Under the pieces are notes generated by a model that was not told the origin of the DNA, did no database searches, and saw only the letters and a list, made by a program, of their open reading frames with translations. Positions 40,841-49,299 of a stretch of 64,000 bases of DNA are shown in pieces (within the stretch, counting starts at the first letter, position 1; each line of letters begins with the position of its first letter). A program made the translations under genes and the position numbers. The stretch covers positions 66,542 through 130,541 of the forward strand of contig JAVBOC010000011.1 in assembly GCA_031550975.1 (NCBI GenBank), read 5' to 3'. The stretch is from UBA947 sp031550975 (GTDB lineage Bacteria; Cyanobacteriota; Vampirovibrionia; Gastranaerophilales; Gastranaerophilaceae).

Positions 40841-40872
40841 AAAAGAGGCCTAGACAAACTAAGCCTCTTTTT
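40841..40872. terminator. Bidirectional terminator between GH13 and trxA
   Basis: AAAGAGGCCTAG pairs with CTAAGCCTCTTT (one mismatch) around a 5-base loop. T-runs in both directions suit the convergent genes. Confidence 0.85.
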
Positions 40873-40890
40873 CTCTAAGCATCTAAATTT

Positions 40891-41214
40891 TTATAAATGT
40901 TTTTCTATGTTAGAAATGATTGTAGATTTTGGCATTAAACCAACAAGTCTTTCAAGCGCTTTGCCGTTTTTGAAAACAAGCAAGCTTGGAAGTCCGCTGA
41001 TAGAATAGTCTTTAGCGGTCTTTAGGTTTTCATCTGTGTTAAGTTTAACGAATTTTACTCTGCCGTTGAACTCATCAGAAACTTCGTCCAAAATCGGCCC
41101 TAATTTTCTGCAAGGTCCGCACCAAGGCGCCCAAAAATCTACTACAACCGGTGTTTCAGAAGACAGAACTTCTGCTTCAAAGTTGCTATCGTTAATGTCT
41201 ATTGCGTTTGACAT
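40891..41214 (-). CDS. trxA: Thioredoxin
   Basis: Thioredoxin is a dithiol reductant for ribonucleotide reductase and other proteins. From ATG 41214 the protein has 107 residues with WCGPC at 31-35 and the cis-Pro segment SGLPSLLVF. The longer frame from 41250 is not needed: GGAGGA lies just before ATG 41214. The gene is divergent from the exonuclease gene with about 80 bp between. Confidence 0.95.
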   Translation of the reverse strand: MSNAIDINDSNFEAEVLSSETPVVVDFWAPWCGPCRKLGPILDEVSDEFNGRVKFVKLNTDENLKTAKDYSISGLPSLLVFKNGKALERLVGLMPKSTIISNIEKHL

Positions 41215-41296
41215 GCTTCCTCCTTTTTTTAAACCTAATATACCATACAAAAAGTGTTTGTGCTATTATCTTAATAGAAACGGACAGGATAAGATA

Positions 41297-42238
41297 ATGG
41301 CGAGAAAAAAAGTAATAGAAATCGTACTTGATATAGAAACAACCGGACTTGATTACACAAAAGAAAAGATGGTGGAATTTGCTGCCCTGCGCCTTGAAGA
41401 CGGTAAAATTAAAGACAAATATTCTACCCTTATTAATCCAAAGCAACATATAAGAAAAGCAAGTATTGCAATCCACGGGATTACCGAAGAAATGGTTGCT
41501 GATGCTCCTACTGAAGAAGAAGTTATCGGCAAAATCCTTGAATTTATTGGTGAACATCCGATTGTTGCTCACAACGCTATTTTTGATTACTCATTCCTGA
41601 ACGAATCGTCCTTGAGATATTGCGGTAAGGAATTGACCAACGTAAGAGTCGACACCCAACAGATGTTTAAAGAAGTTTATCCTGATTTAGACAGACACGG
41701 GTTAGGCATGCTCTCAGAAGTTTTCAATGTTAAACTTACCAATCACCACCGCGCGATGGCTGATGCGATGGCGCTTGCGATGGCATATCCGCCATTAAAA
41801 AAACTTTATCTTCAGCGTTATGATTGGGAAGTAAAACAACTTGATAATGTGGAATACTTGTTTGAAAGATTCTTGAGAATTCAACAAACAATCAACATTC
41901 TTCAATCAGAAATGCAAGATTTAAAATCAGTGTTCAAACTCTATTTTGAACAAGGCGGTAAACCGATTCTTTCACCGTCAGGAGAAACCCTTGTTTACAA
42001 CTCAAAACAGAATTTCTGTTACGATGTTAACCAGATTAAGGATATATTAATAGAAGTCGGCGCTTTTGAAAAAGCTTTTAAAGTGAACTCGGGATTTATC
42101 GACAGATTAGCCGGCGGGTATAGGCTTGACGAAGAAAAACGTTCTCTGATTAAAGACGCGCGTAAAGAACTAACCGAAACACGCAACATTCAAGTAATTA
42201 AACCTTGCCCGAACAAAGAAAACGAACTAGCGGTTTAA
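41297..42238 (+). CDS. DnaQ-like 3'-5' exonuclease with extra C-terminal region
   Basis: From ATG 41297 the 313 residues begin with a DEDDh exonuclease domain: Asp12 and Glu14 in LDIETTGLD, Asp97 in HNAIFDYSF, and His151 with Asp156 in HHRAMADA. This is the fold of the DNA polymerase III proofreading subunit and of PolC/DinG-type exonucleases. Residues after about 170 (coiled-coil LRIQQTINILQSEMQDLKSV) are not part of the domain and I do not recognise them. AGGATAAG precedes this ATG; the open frame extends upstream only as the antisense of trxA. The ABC gene follows after 22 bp. Confidence 0.85.
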   Translation: MARKKVIEIVLDIETTGLDYTKEKMVEFAALRLEDGKIKDKYSTLINPKQHIRKASIAIHGITEEMVADAPTEEEVIGKILEFIGEHPIVAHNAIFDYSFLNESSLRYCGKELTNVRVDTQQMFKEVYPDLDRHGLGMLSEVFNVKLTNHHRAMADAMALAMAYPPLKKLYLQRYDWEVKQLDNVEYLFERFLRIQQTINILQSEMQDLKSVFKLYFEQGGKPILSPSGETLVYNSKQNFCYDVNQIKDILIEVGAFEKAFKVNSGFIDRLAGGYRLDEEKRSLIKDARKELTETRNIQVIKPCPNKENELAV

Positions 42239-42260
42239 GATAACCAAAAGGAATAAGAAT

Positions 42261-44132
42261 ATGGATTATGTTTTACAGAACTCAACTTCAAAAGATGCTT
42301 TTAGATATAAATATCTGTTAAAAAAGATTTTTTACTATATCAAACCGGTCTTGGGAAGATCAATCCTGAACGTTATTATCGCTATTCCGCTTGGTTTACT
42401 TGATGGTATCGTAGCATTGTCACTCAAGCCTTACATGGATTTTGTTGTAAACGGGCATCCTGACAAAGCCTGGACTTTTGCTGGTTTTAATATGTTTGGG
42501 CATACTTATGGCGCGTTTCATATCACCAACTTGCAGGCATGGCTTGCTCTTGTAATCCCGTTTGGGATTGTAATGTTTGCAGCGATTCAAGGCGGCTTGA
42601 AGTATGCTAACAACTACCTTTCAGACTGGACCGGTAATAAAATCTCTAACCACTTGAAGGTTGATTTGTTTAAAAAACTAACTTCAATGGATCCGCAGTT
42701 TTTTGATGTAAACTCGTCGGGCATGGTGATTTCAAGGTTCTGTGATGACCCTTATACCGCGTCAAAAAGCGTTATCGATAACATCAAATCCTTGATTACA
42801 AACCTATTTGGCTTCCTTGGGCTTGTTGCTGTATTGCTTTATACCTCTTGGCGCTTGGCGATTATCGGGATTGTTGTAATGGGTATCGCGATTACGCCGG
42901 TTGTGTTCTTGCGCAAAAGAATCAAGAAAACTTCCAACGCATATATTGTTGTTGACGGAAGTATGACGACAAGTTTCAACGAAACTTTCAACGGGAATAA
43001 AATAATTGCTGCATACAATCTTCAAGATGCTGAAAACGGCAAATTTGAACAAAAAATTCATAAACAATTTAATATCGTGATGTCTTTAACAAAACGTGTG
43101 GGCTGGTTATCGCCGATTATGTACACGGTTTGTTCAGTCGGAATCGCACTTGTGATGGCCTATGGTACACATTTGATTCTCTCAGGTCAATTGAGCGCGG
43201 GTAGCTTTATGTCGTTCGTGACGTCTTTACTGCTTCTCTACAAACCAACCAAAACTCTTGGTAACACACTTACAAACTTGCAAGACACATTTGTTGCAAT
43301 GGGTCGTGTGTTTGAGTTGTTTGATATGAATGCGCAGATTTCAGCGCCTGAAAACGCTCCGGAATTACACGGTTTAAATGATTCGATTGAATTTAAAAAC
43401 GTTAGTTTTGAATACGAAAAAGATGTTCCTGTCTTGAAAAACTTCAACTTAAAAGTTAGTAAAAACGAAACTATCGCCCTTGTCGGGAACTCCGGCGGCG
43501 GTAAGAGTACGGTTGTGAACTTGTTGCCACGTTTCTATGATATTAAAGACGGCACGATTGAATTCGACGGAATTGATATTAGAAATTATAACGTTCATTC
43601 GCTGCGTGATAATATTTCGTTCGTTTTTCAGGATAACTTCCTTTTTGGCGGCTCAATCAGAGAAAATATTATGATGGGTAATGAAAAAGCCACAGAAGCC
43701 GACCTTGAAAAAGTAATTAAAATGGCACACCTTGATGAATTTGTCTCGACCCTTGATAACGGTTTGGAAACGCATGTCGGGGAGCGGGGAGCAACACTTT
43801 CCGGTGGTCAGCGTCAGCGTATTGCGATTGCGCGTGCGATGTTGAAAGACGCTCCGATTGTTATTCTGGATGAAGCAACCTCAGCACTTGATAACAAATC
43901 TGAAGCAGTTGTTCAAAAAGCGCTTGATAATTTGATTAAAAACAAAACAGTTTTTGTCATAGCGCATAGACTCTCAACCATTAAAAACGCTCACAGAATT
44001 GCGGTTATTAACGAAGGCGAACTTGTTGAACTTGGCACACACGATGAATTAATCAACATCCCGAGCGGAAAATACAAACACCTTTACGAGATGCAGTTCC
44101 AAAAACAGGAAATGGCGGCAGCGGAAGTTTAG
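42261..44132 (+). CDS. msbA: ABC exporter, MsbA-like
   Basis: The 623 residues form a half-transporter: six membrane helices (about 30-340) followed by an ATPase domain with Walker A GNSGGGKST (about 408-416), Q-loop FVFQDNF, signature LSGGQ (from 513), and Walker B IVILDEATSALD. The domain order and length match MsbA, which flips lipid A-core to the outer leaflet of the inner membrane; other lipid or drug exporters look similar. lpxK and LPS genes elsewhere in the window fit an MsbA role. AAAGGAAT precedes the ATG. Confidence 0.82.
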   Translation: MDYVLQNSTSKDAFRYKYLLKKIFYYIKPVLGRSILNVIIAIPLGLLDGIVALSLKPYMDFVVNGHPDKAWTFAGFNMFGHTYGAFHITNLQAWLALVIPFGIVMFAAIQGGLKYANNYLSDWTGNKISNHLKVDLFKKLTSMDPQFFDVNSSGMVISRFCDDPYTASKSVIDNIKSLITNLFGFLGLVAVLLYTSWRLAIIGIVVMGIAITPVVFLRKRIKKTSNAYIVVDGSMTTSFNETFNGNKIIAAYNLQDAENGKFEQKIHKQFNIVMSLTKRVGWLSPIMYTVCSVGIALVMAYGTHLILSGQLSAGSFMSFVTSLLLLYKPTKTLGNTLTNLQDTFVAMGRVFELFDMNAQISAPENAPELHGLNDSIEFKNVSFEYEKDVPVLKNFNLKVSKNETIALVGNSGGGKSTVVNLLPRFYDIKDGTIEFDGIDIRNYNVHSLRDNISFVFQDNFLFGGSIRENIMMGNEKATEADLEKVIKMAHLDEFVSTLDNGLETHVGERGATLSGGQRQRIAIARAMLKDAPIVILDEATSALDNKSEAVVQKALDNLIKNKTVFVIAHRLSTIKNAHRIAVINEGELVELGTHDELINIPSGKYKHLYEMQFQKQEMAAAEV

Positions 44133-44210
44133 GTATTTATTTACCCCGCAAATTTTTTCATGCCCTGTTTTAATATAAGGGTAAATACTATTCATGAAAG
44201 GCAATCAATT

Positions 44211-44513
44211 ATGGCAAGTGTAAACAAAGTCAACGCAAATATAAGTTTTGGCGTAAGACACATAACTGGCGGGCGTGCGGTCAATCTGGCAAAAAAACAA
44301 ATGAGAGCAGCAATGCAAAAGACAGGCGGATACAAGCAATTTGAGGCGCGTCTTATCAAATTGGCAGATCAACCAGACATGTTGAAAGTCGCTGAAAAAG
44401 TAAGCCAGTATCCCCGACCGCAACGAGAATTCATCCTTAAAAGGCTGATTAACAAAGGCCCTCAAGAACCTAGTGAGAAAGCGCTCAATGAGAGTATACT
44501 AAAAGTCTTCTAG
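44211..44513 (+). CDS. Small basic protein, unknown
   Basis: From ATG 44211 the protein has 100 residues, is rich in Lys/Arg and mainly helical (AVNLAKKQMRAAMQKTGGY, PRPQREFILKRLINKGP). There is no signal peptide or known motif. AAAGG lies about nine bases before this ATG; the longer frame from 44160 adds 17 residues that run through promoter-like sequence. It lies between the ABC exporter gene and the convergent coaE gene. I cannot assign a role. Confidence 0.55.
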   Translation: MASVNKVNANISFGVRHITGGRAVNLAKKQMRAAMQKTGGYKQFEARLIKLADQPDMLKVAEKVSQYPRPQREFILKRLINKGPQEPSEKALNESILKVF

Positions 44514-44516
44514 GGG

Positions 44517-45077
44517 CTAGAGTAATTGTAACTCCCTTAGGATTTTGTCAACTTGTTCTTCTAAATCTTCACCGTTGTTGCGGATAACGTAGTCGCTGCG
44601 TTTGATTTTTTCGTCCTGTGGCATTTGGGATGCCATGCGCTGCTTGGCATGTTCAATTGAGTAGTTGTTGCGCTTAATCAGTCTTTCCAGGCGAATATCG
44701 TCGTCTGCGTGGACAAGAATCACTTTATCGAAAAGTTTTTCCATTCCTGCTTCAAATAGGATTGGCACCGCGATAAATACGGGCGATGTTGTGATGGATT
44801 TGATTTTTTCTATCAATTCCGGGTGAATAATATCTTCTAATTTCTTTTTTAATCCGGTGTCGGCAAAAACAAGGTGGCCGAGTTTTGTACGCGAAACTTT
44901 ACCGTCTTCAAAGATATCGTAATTTTTAAATTCTAGGCGAACTTCTTCGCTTTGTTCAAGAATTTCGTGCGCAAGTTTGTCCGCGTCAAGTACAGTGTAA
45001 CCTTTTGCGGCAATGATTTTTTCAACGGTCGATTTGCCTGCTGCTATGTTTCCTGTTATTGCAATCCGTTTAACCAT
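44517..45077 (-). CDS. coaE: Dephospho-CoA kinase
   Basis: CoaE phosphorylates dephospho-CoA to CoA. From ATG 45077 the protein has 186 residues with the P-loop GNIAAGKST (9-17), then VLDADKLAHEIL and a lid segment RNNYSIEHAKQRMASQMP. The end VIRNNGEDLEEQVDKIL is typical. TTG 45089 would add four residues encoded by the junction repeat. It directly follows the pseudouridine synthase gene. Confidence 0.95.
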   Translation of the reverse strand: MVKRIAITGNIAAGKSTVEKIIAAKGYTVLDADKLAHEILEQSEEVRLEFKNYDIFEDGKVSRTKLGHLVFADTGLKKKLEDIIHPELIEKIKSITTSPVFIAVPILFEAGMEKLFDKVILVHADDDIRLERLIKRNNYSIEHAKQRMASQMPQDEKIKRSDYVIRNNGEDLEEQVDKILRELQLL

Positions 45078-45097
45078 TCGACCATTCAACCTTTCAA
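45065..45097 (-). repeat. 36-bp junction repeat, copy 2
   Basis: This GTTGAAAGGTTGAATG-type sequence spans the stop of the pseudouridine synthase gene and the start of coaE and is nearly identical to 25505-25543. Confidence 0.7.
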
Positions 45098-45805
45098 CTT
45101 GTTTAAAAAATTCCGCAAATCTCTAATTTGTATTGGTTTAATCGGTTTAAATTCTCCGCGCTTCAAGCCGTCAAGGGTGATGATTGCGTGCTGAACACGT
45201 TTTAGGCTCTTAACTTCAAAACCGATATGTTCAAACATTTTCCTAATTTGACGATTCAAACCCTGATAAAGAGTGATTTGCATTGTGGTGCTTTTGTTAT
45301 CCGCATCAAGCACTCTAATGTCAGCGTACGCCATTTTTCCGGGTTCGATTTCGACCCCAAGCGCAAGTTGTTCAAGCTGGTGTTTGTGGATTTTACCGTC
45401 AATTGCAACGTGATAAATCTTTGGAACCTTAATCGACGGGTGGGTTAATTCATTAATCAAATCACCATCATTGGTTAAAATCAGCAATCCTGTTGAATCT
45501 TTATCTAAACGTCCGACTGGTTTTAGGTGTTTGAGATTATCAGGCAAAAGGTCATAAACCGTTTTGCGCCCCTTCTCATCATCAGCGGTTGTTACATATC
45601 CGCCGGGTTTGTAGAACCTGTAATATTCAAGTTTTGCGGGGCGCACGAGTTTACCTTCAACAAAAACTTTGTCTTTATCTTTTACGGCAAAACCGAGTTC
45701 CTTGACGATTTTTCCGTTAATATTTACGGCACCCGCTTCAATAAGCTCATCGGCCTTGCGACGAGAGCAAAGCCCGCTTAAAGCAATATATTTATTTAAG
45801 CGCAT
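45086..45805 (-). CDS. rluB: rRNA pseudouridine synthase (RluB/RsuA family)
   Basis: The 239 residues start with an S4 RNA-binding domain (RLNKYIALSGLCSRRKADEL). The RsuA/RluB catalytic domain follows, with the aspartate in VGRLDKDSTGLLILTNDG and the NRQIRKMFE motif. It isomerises uridine to pseudouridine in rRNA; the exact site (23S for RluB) is inferred. Its start overlaps the thioesterase gene by 10 bp, and coaE follows, so these three form an operon. Confidence 0.9.
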   Translation of the reverse strand: MRLNKYIALSGLCSRRKADELIEAGAVNINGKIVKELGFAVKDKDKVFVEGKLVRPAKLEYYRFYKPGGYVTTADDEKGRKTVYDLLPDNLKHLKPVGRLDKDSTGLLILTNDGDLINELTHPSIKVPKIYHVAIDGKIHKHQLEQLALGVEIEPGKMAYADIRVLDADNKSTTMQITLYQGLNRQIRKMFEHIGFEVKSLKRVQHAIITLDGLKRGEFKPIKPIQIRDLRNFLNKLKG

Positions 45806-46215
45806 GCAAACTCCTTTTCAAAGGCGTTGAGCAAAATCTCAGGCATTCTGCGATACAATTTGCCGGTAGAAGCTGCGATTGCAACAACTTCGACTTCTGC
45901 TTCAATAAAAGTTTTTCCGGTTTCTTTTGATTTCATAACCTGTTTGAAGGTAGCCGACAGACTGTTGAATTTTGTGCATTCTGTTTCAATAATAATATCA
46001 TCGCCAAGTTTTGCAGACATCTTGTAGCGAATATTTAAGCCAACAACAGGAATAACGATGTCGTGATTTTTATCTAAATCAATCAAGTTCAGCCCGACTT
46101 CTTCACACCACTGACAGCGTCCGACTTCCATCCATCTTAAATAAGACCCGTGCCAGACAACGCCGTAAGAGTCTGTGTCCGCGTAATAAACTTTTTGTTC
46201 AAAAGTGTGTTTCAT
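45796..46215 (-). CDS. Hotdog-fold acyl-CoA thioesterase (YbgC/FadM type)
   Basis: This 139-residue 4HBT-family protein has the YbgC signature YYADTDSYGVVWHGSYLRWME, including the Asp in place of the catalytic residue, near the N-terminus. These enzymes hydrolyse short or hydroxyacyl-CoA thioesters. The substrate is not evident. The 3' end overlaps the next gene by 10 bp. Confidence 0.85.
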   Translation of the reverse strand: MKHTFEQKVYYADTDSYGVVWHGSYLRWMEVGRCQWCEEVGLNLIDLDKNHDIVIPVVGLNIRYKMSAKLGDDIIIETECTKFNSLSATFKQVMKSKETGKTFIEAEVEVVAIAASTGKLYRRMPEILLNAFEKEFACA

Positions 46216-46251
46216 AAGTCGATTATATCATAAAAAGAAAGGAATTCTCTT

Positions 46252-46398
46252 ATGCGTTATATATGTAGTGTGTGTCTGTGGGTTTATGACGAAGAAAAGG
46301 AAGGCAAAAAATTCGCAGATTTGCCGGATGATTATCTTTGTCCAATCTGCGGTGCGCCTAAAGAAAACTTCCACGAAGAAAGTACGTTCAACGCGTAA
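46252..46398 (+). CDS. Short rubredoxin
   Basis: A 48-residue frame starts with ATG 46252 (AAAGGA upstream) and ends at TAA 46396. It begins MRYICSVCLWVYDEE and continues ADLPDDYLCPICGAPKENF. The four iron ligands Cys5, Cys8, Cys30 and Cys33 form the rubredoxin centre, an electron carrier often involved in oxygen or peroxide detoxification in anaerobes. It is about six residues shorter than usual between the two Cys pairs, and has CxxCLW where CxxCGY is common. It is divergent from the thioesterase gene. Confidence 0.88.
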   Translation: MRYICSVCLWVYDEEKEGKKFADLPDDYLCPICGAPKENFHEESTFNA

Positions 46399-46482
46399 TT
46401 TCGTAAACATATTTTAAAATTCACTTAACATTTGTCTTTAATTGGGCAATTTTTAGCATTTGTGCGTTTTAATATATATGTC

Positions 46483-47358
46483 ATGACAGGTAGTGTGAAA
46501 ATAAATCAAGCATATTCTTATGTGCCGCCTAACTATTATTATAGTGGCGAACCTCAACGTGCGCAAATTCAGGAAGATAAACCATTTTTAAATCTGAATC
46601 AAGTATCAGATGACCCGGTCGCTAAAACCGGTATGGCAGCCGGACTATTATTGCTGTTGACTGAAGCAATCAATAAATTGTCGAAAGTATGCTCCGATAA
46701 ACTTATGAGAGGACAAGAATTCACTTCCGAAGTAAACGTTAAAGAAGTTGCGAATGCGATGAAAGAGAAAGCTAACAAACTGGGTGGAAAAGTCAACATT
46801 AATGTTGTAACGGATTACATTACCCCTCAAAACAAAGTTAACTATTCAGGATTTGGTGACGCGATTGAACAAGTTGCACAAGGGAAAAACGCATTCTTTA
46901 TGCCGGATGCTTTGGGTGCGGGTAAAGGACTTGCTGTTGCTCCGCAGAGCAAGCCGTCACTAATGTTGCATGAATTAGGTCATGCTATTAATCATGCTAA
47001 GGGCGGAATTTGGAAGTTTATGCAAAAAACTCGTGCTTATACCCGTAATGCACCGTTTGCACTTTTGCTTCTTGCAGGCATGTGGGGTGGCGCAAAAACC
47101 GCGACAAATCGTGGTGATAAAGAAAAGAATTTCATTGCAGATAACGCAGGCAAACTCGGTTTTGCTGCATTCTTACCGACAATTATTGAAGAAGGAATGG
47201 CGTCAATCCGTGGTATTAAGGCTGCTAAAGAGAAGCTTCCGGGAGTTTCGTTAGCTCCGTTAAAACGCAATTATATCTTTGCTTGGTTAACTTATGTCCT
47301 TGCCGGTGTCGGTCTTGGCGTCGCGGCAAAACAAGCGTTCCTAGAGCGCAGGGGTTAA
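46483..47358 (+). CDS. Membrane zinc metallopeptidase (gluzincin-like)
   Basis: From ATG 46483 the protein has 291 residues. HELGH (163-167) is an HExxH zinc site, and Glu236/Glu237 in IIEEGMAS could be the third ligand. Hydrophobic segments near 50-62, 190-205 and 266-282 suggest membrane insertion. I do not recognise the exact peptidase family; the N-terminus (INQAYSYVPPNYYYSG) is not a signal peptide. No ribosome-binding site precedes the ATG. TTG 46432 would add 17 residues but is less likely. The stop overlaps the end of the convergent GT39 gene by 4 bp. Confidence 0.72.
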   Translation: MTGSVKINQAYSYVPPNYYYSGEPQRAQIQEDKPFLNLNQVSDDPVAKTGMAAGLLLLLTEAINKLSKVCSDKLMRGQEFTSEVNVKEVANAMKEKANKLGGKVNINVVTDYITPQNKVNYSGFGDAIEQVAQGKNAFFMPDALGAGKGLAVAPQSKPSLMLHELGHAINHAKGGIWKFMQKTRAYTRNAPFALLLLAGMWGGAKTATNRGDKEKNFIADNAGKLGFAAFLPTIIEEGMASIRGIKAAKEKLPGVSLAPLKRNYIFAWLTYVLAGVGLGVAAKQAFLERRG

Positions 47359-48884
47359 TGCTTTTTACCTGACGGCGGGATAATCACGTAGAAAATGTGG
47401 TATTCACGCTCTTGGTTTAATTTATTTAAAACGGTGAACTGATATTCTGACGGTCTTGCAACGTAATTTTTTGGTAAAAAAGGCACAAGAGCTTTGGTAT
47501 ATGCTTTAGCGGCGCCATAATTTCTGCCTATAATCATTACGCCTGATTTTTTTATTTCCTCAGGTGTGATCCAAGGATTTTTATGCCCGTATGTGTCTAA
47601 TACTATCTCAGGGGGCGTCTCATCGTAAATTGTTATCGGTAGTGCAAATTCAATGTATCCGCCAATATATTTAAGCGGAGCGTGTGTTTTTTTGTTCCAA
47701 ATCTCCTCAAGATCGCTTGCGATTTCTTCGGAAGGATATCGGCTTCTAAAATTCTTCTCTACGCAAAAAAGTGTTAGCAAAATTAAGAATATTACTATCA
47801 TAGTGCCATAAACCCATCTTAGGGTATATGTAGTCAATTTGTCATGCGAGCGTATCGGAAAAAAATAAAACAGTAATATGCCCGTCATAAACAGCATCGG
47901 ATAACCCCAGGTTCCGTTAATGTGGTCTCCGGTAATCAACCCCGGCAATACTTGAAGAACTATTGGAAAAATCCCAAGAAGAATCAAAAACCAGATATCA
48001 GCAAGGTTTCTATTTTCACTTTCTTCTTTTGGAAGTCTATTTCCCATCCTAAGCATGAAGAAAATGATTACGCTGCCGGCAATCGCACCCGCTTGAGTCA
48101 TTAGAAACATAAAAGGCGATTGAAGATATTTAATCCATCCTGAATAAGCATGGGAATAAAATATTCTGCGCTCTTCAAAATACATCAGAGGAAAGAAATT
48201 ATTCTTATAAAGCCAGATAAGATGCGGCAAAAATATTAAAAATGCAGTAATTCCCGCTAAATATAATCCCGGTCTTTTAAACTGTTCCCGTCCTTTTGGA
48301 ACGAAAAGTAAATACATAGTCATGGGCAGAATTAACATAATTGTCTGATATTTGTTCAAAAATCCGAGTCCGATTGTTATGCCCAGCAAAATCCAGTCAA
48401 TCAATAAGTTTTCCTTCATGCTCTTATAAAAATAATAAGCGATGGCCGGAAAAAGTGCGAACATAACAAAGTTCGGATTAAAACCGTCAAAAACCGTCAT
48501 ATAACTGTACACATAACAGCCTTCCAAAATCATTACCGCAAGCATTGACTGTTTTGTGTCAAGAAAAAATCTGCCGAGCTTAAAAAGGTAAATAAACCCT
48601 ACCGAAATACAAGCTTGTCCCAATAGATACAATGACAAATCTGTTTTGCCAAGCAAGTTATAAGCAAAATATCCCATCCAACCGGAAAGCGGGGGATGTT
48701 TATGCGTTCCCCAGTCAAAAAGTCCGCCCCAAACGATTGTTTCTAAAGCATCAGTCGGCAATAAATCACGAACGAATGACAAAGATGTCCAAACAACTAA
48801 ATGAGCAACCAAAAATATTATAAAAAGCTTATAATCTTTAATCGTGGATACTGCTTTCGCCCACAAATGCTTACTCTCAACCAC
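47355..48884 (-). CDS. GT39/ArnT-like membrane glycosyltransferase
   Basis: About 509 residues with roughly 11 membrane helices. The first periplasmic loop has the family acidic motif in PTDALETIVWG, followed by KHPPLSGWMGYFAYNL, as in dolichyl-phosphate-mannose/ArnT-type enzymes. These take a sugar from a polyprenyl-phosphate donor and add it to lipid A or protein on the periplasmic side; the GT2 gene at 5711 could make such a donor. The frame stays open through the upstream tRNA gene, which must be artificial. I place the start at GTG 48884, downstream of the tRNA terminator, but it is uncertain. Confidence 0.82.
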   Translation of the reverse strand: MVESKHLWAKAVSTIKDYKLFIIFLVAHLVVWTSLSFVRDLLPTDALETIVWGGLFDWGTHKHPPLSGWMGYFAYNLLGKTDLSLYLLGQACISVGFIYLFKLGRFFLDTKQSMLAVMILEGCYVYSYMTVFDGFNPNFVMFALFPAIAYYFYKSMKENLLIDWILLGITIGLGFLNKYQTIMLILPMTMYLLFVPKGREQFKRPGLYLAGITAFLIFLPHLIWLYKNNFFPLMYFEERRIFYSHAYSGWIKYLQSPFMFLMTQAGAIAGSVIIFFMLRMGNRLPKEESENRNLADIWFLILLGIFPIVLQVLPGLITGDHINGTWGYPMLFMTGILLFYFFPIRSHDKLTTYTLRWVYGTMIVIFLILLTLFCVEKNFRSRYPSEEIASDLEEIWNKKTHAPLKYIGGYIEFALPITIYDETPPEIVLDTYGHKNPWITPEEIKKSGVMIIGRNYGAAKAYTKALVPFLPKNYVARPSEYQFTVLNKLNQEREYHIFYVIIPPSGKKH

Positions 48885-48914
48885 TATAGTAATCTGTCTG
48901 TTCCTTATAGTTAC

Positions 48915-48953
48915 AAAAAAGAGAACTTCGTTAATCCGAAATCCTCTTTTTTT
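48915..48953. terminator. Terminator after tRNA-Pro
   Basis: AAAAAAGAG and CTCTTTTTT frame an inner stem TTCG...CGAA. The hairpin lies just past the tRNA 3' end and would end its transcript before the GT39 gene. Confidence 0.7.
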
Positions 48954-48956
48954 AAA

Positions 48957-49033
48957 TGGTCGGGATGACACGATTTGAACGTGCGACCCCCTCGTCCCAA
49001 GCGAGGTGCGCTACCAAGCTGCGCTACATCCCG
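48957..49033 (-). tRNA. tRNA-Pro (anticodon TGG)
   Basis: The minus strand folds into a full cloverleaf: acceptor CGGGATG with CATCCCG, a D arm with GCGC/GCGC, an anticodon arm CCTCG-CTTGGGA-CGAGG giving anticodon TGG, and a T arm with TTCAAAT. The discriminator A and CCA are encoded. Confidence 0.95.
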
Positions 49034-49134
49034 ATAAGTTTTATTTAATTATCAACATTCTGTTTGAGGTCAACAATTCAAGTCTATTAAAAACAAAATT
49101 AAACGTCAAGGGCGAAAATAGAATATTTCTCAAA

Positions 49135-49162
49135 TTGACTTGAAATCTTTTAGTAGTATCAT
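49135..49162 (+). promoter_or_regulatory. yidC promoter
   Basis: TTGACT (49135-49140), a 16-bp spacer and TATCAT (49157-49162) predict a start near 49169 and a leader of about 105 bases before yidC. Confidence 0.6.
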
Positions 49163-49224
49163 GGGAGAACGAACGAGTGAAATGAAAAAGTTTACTTTTG
49201 AATTTCCGAATGAGAGAATCTCAA

Positions 49225-49299
49225 AAGACCGGAGGTCTTATGAGGACTGTTGAATTAACACAAGGAATAGAACATTGGACTTTAACGCAATTACAATAG
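49225..49299 (+). promoter_or_regulatory. yidC leader: hairpin with a Shine-Dalgarno and a short overlapping frame
   Basis: AAGACC-GGA-GGTCTT (49225-49239) forms a 6-bp hairpin containing a GGAGG sequence. A 19-codon frame starts at ATG 49240 just after it and ends at TAG 49297, past the yidC TTG start at 49275. A 23-codon frame at 49182-49253 overlaps it in turn. This is the arrangement of a translation-controlled leader, but the peptides may be chance. Confidence 0.35.

Noticed and set aside
41036..41296. N-terminal extension of the exonuclease frame
   Set aside because: It is antisense to trxA; ATG 41297 has a ribosome-binding site and starts the exonuclease fold immediately.
48885..48971. 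Upstream extension of the GT39 frame
   Set aside because: It runs through the tRNA-Pro 3' end and its terminator, so it cannot be part of the protein.
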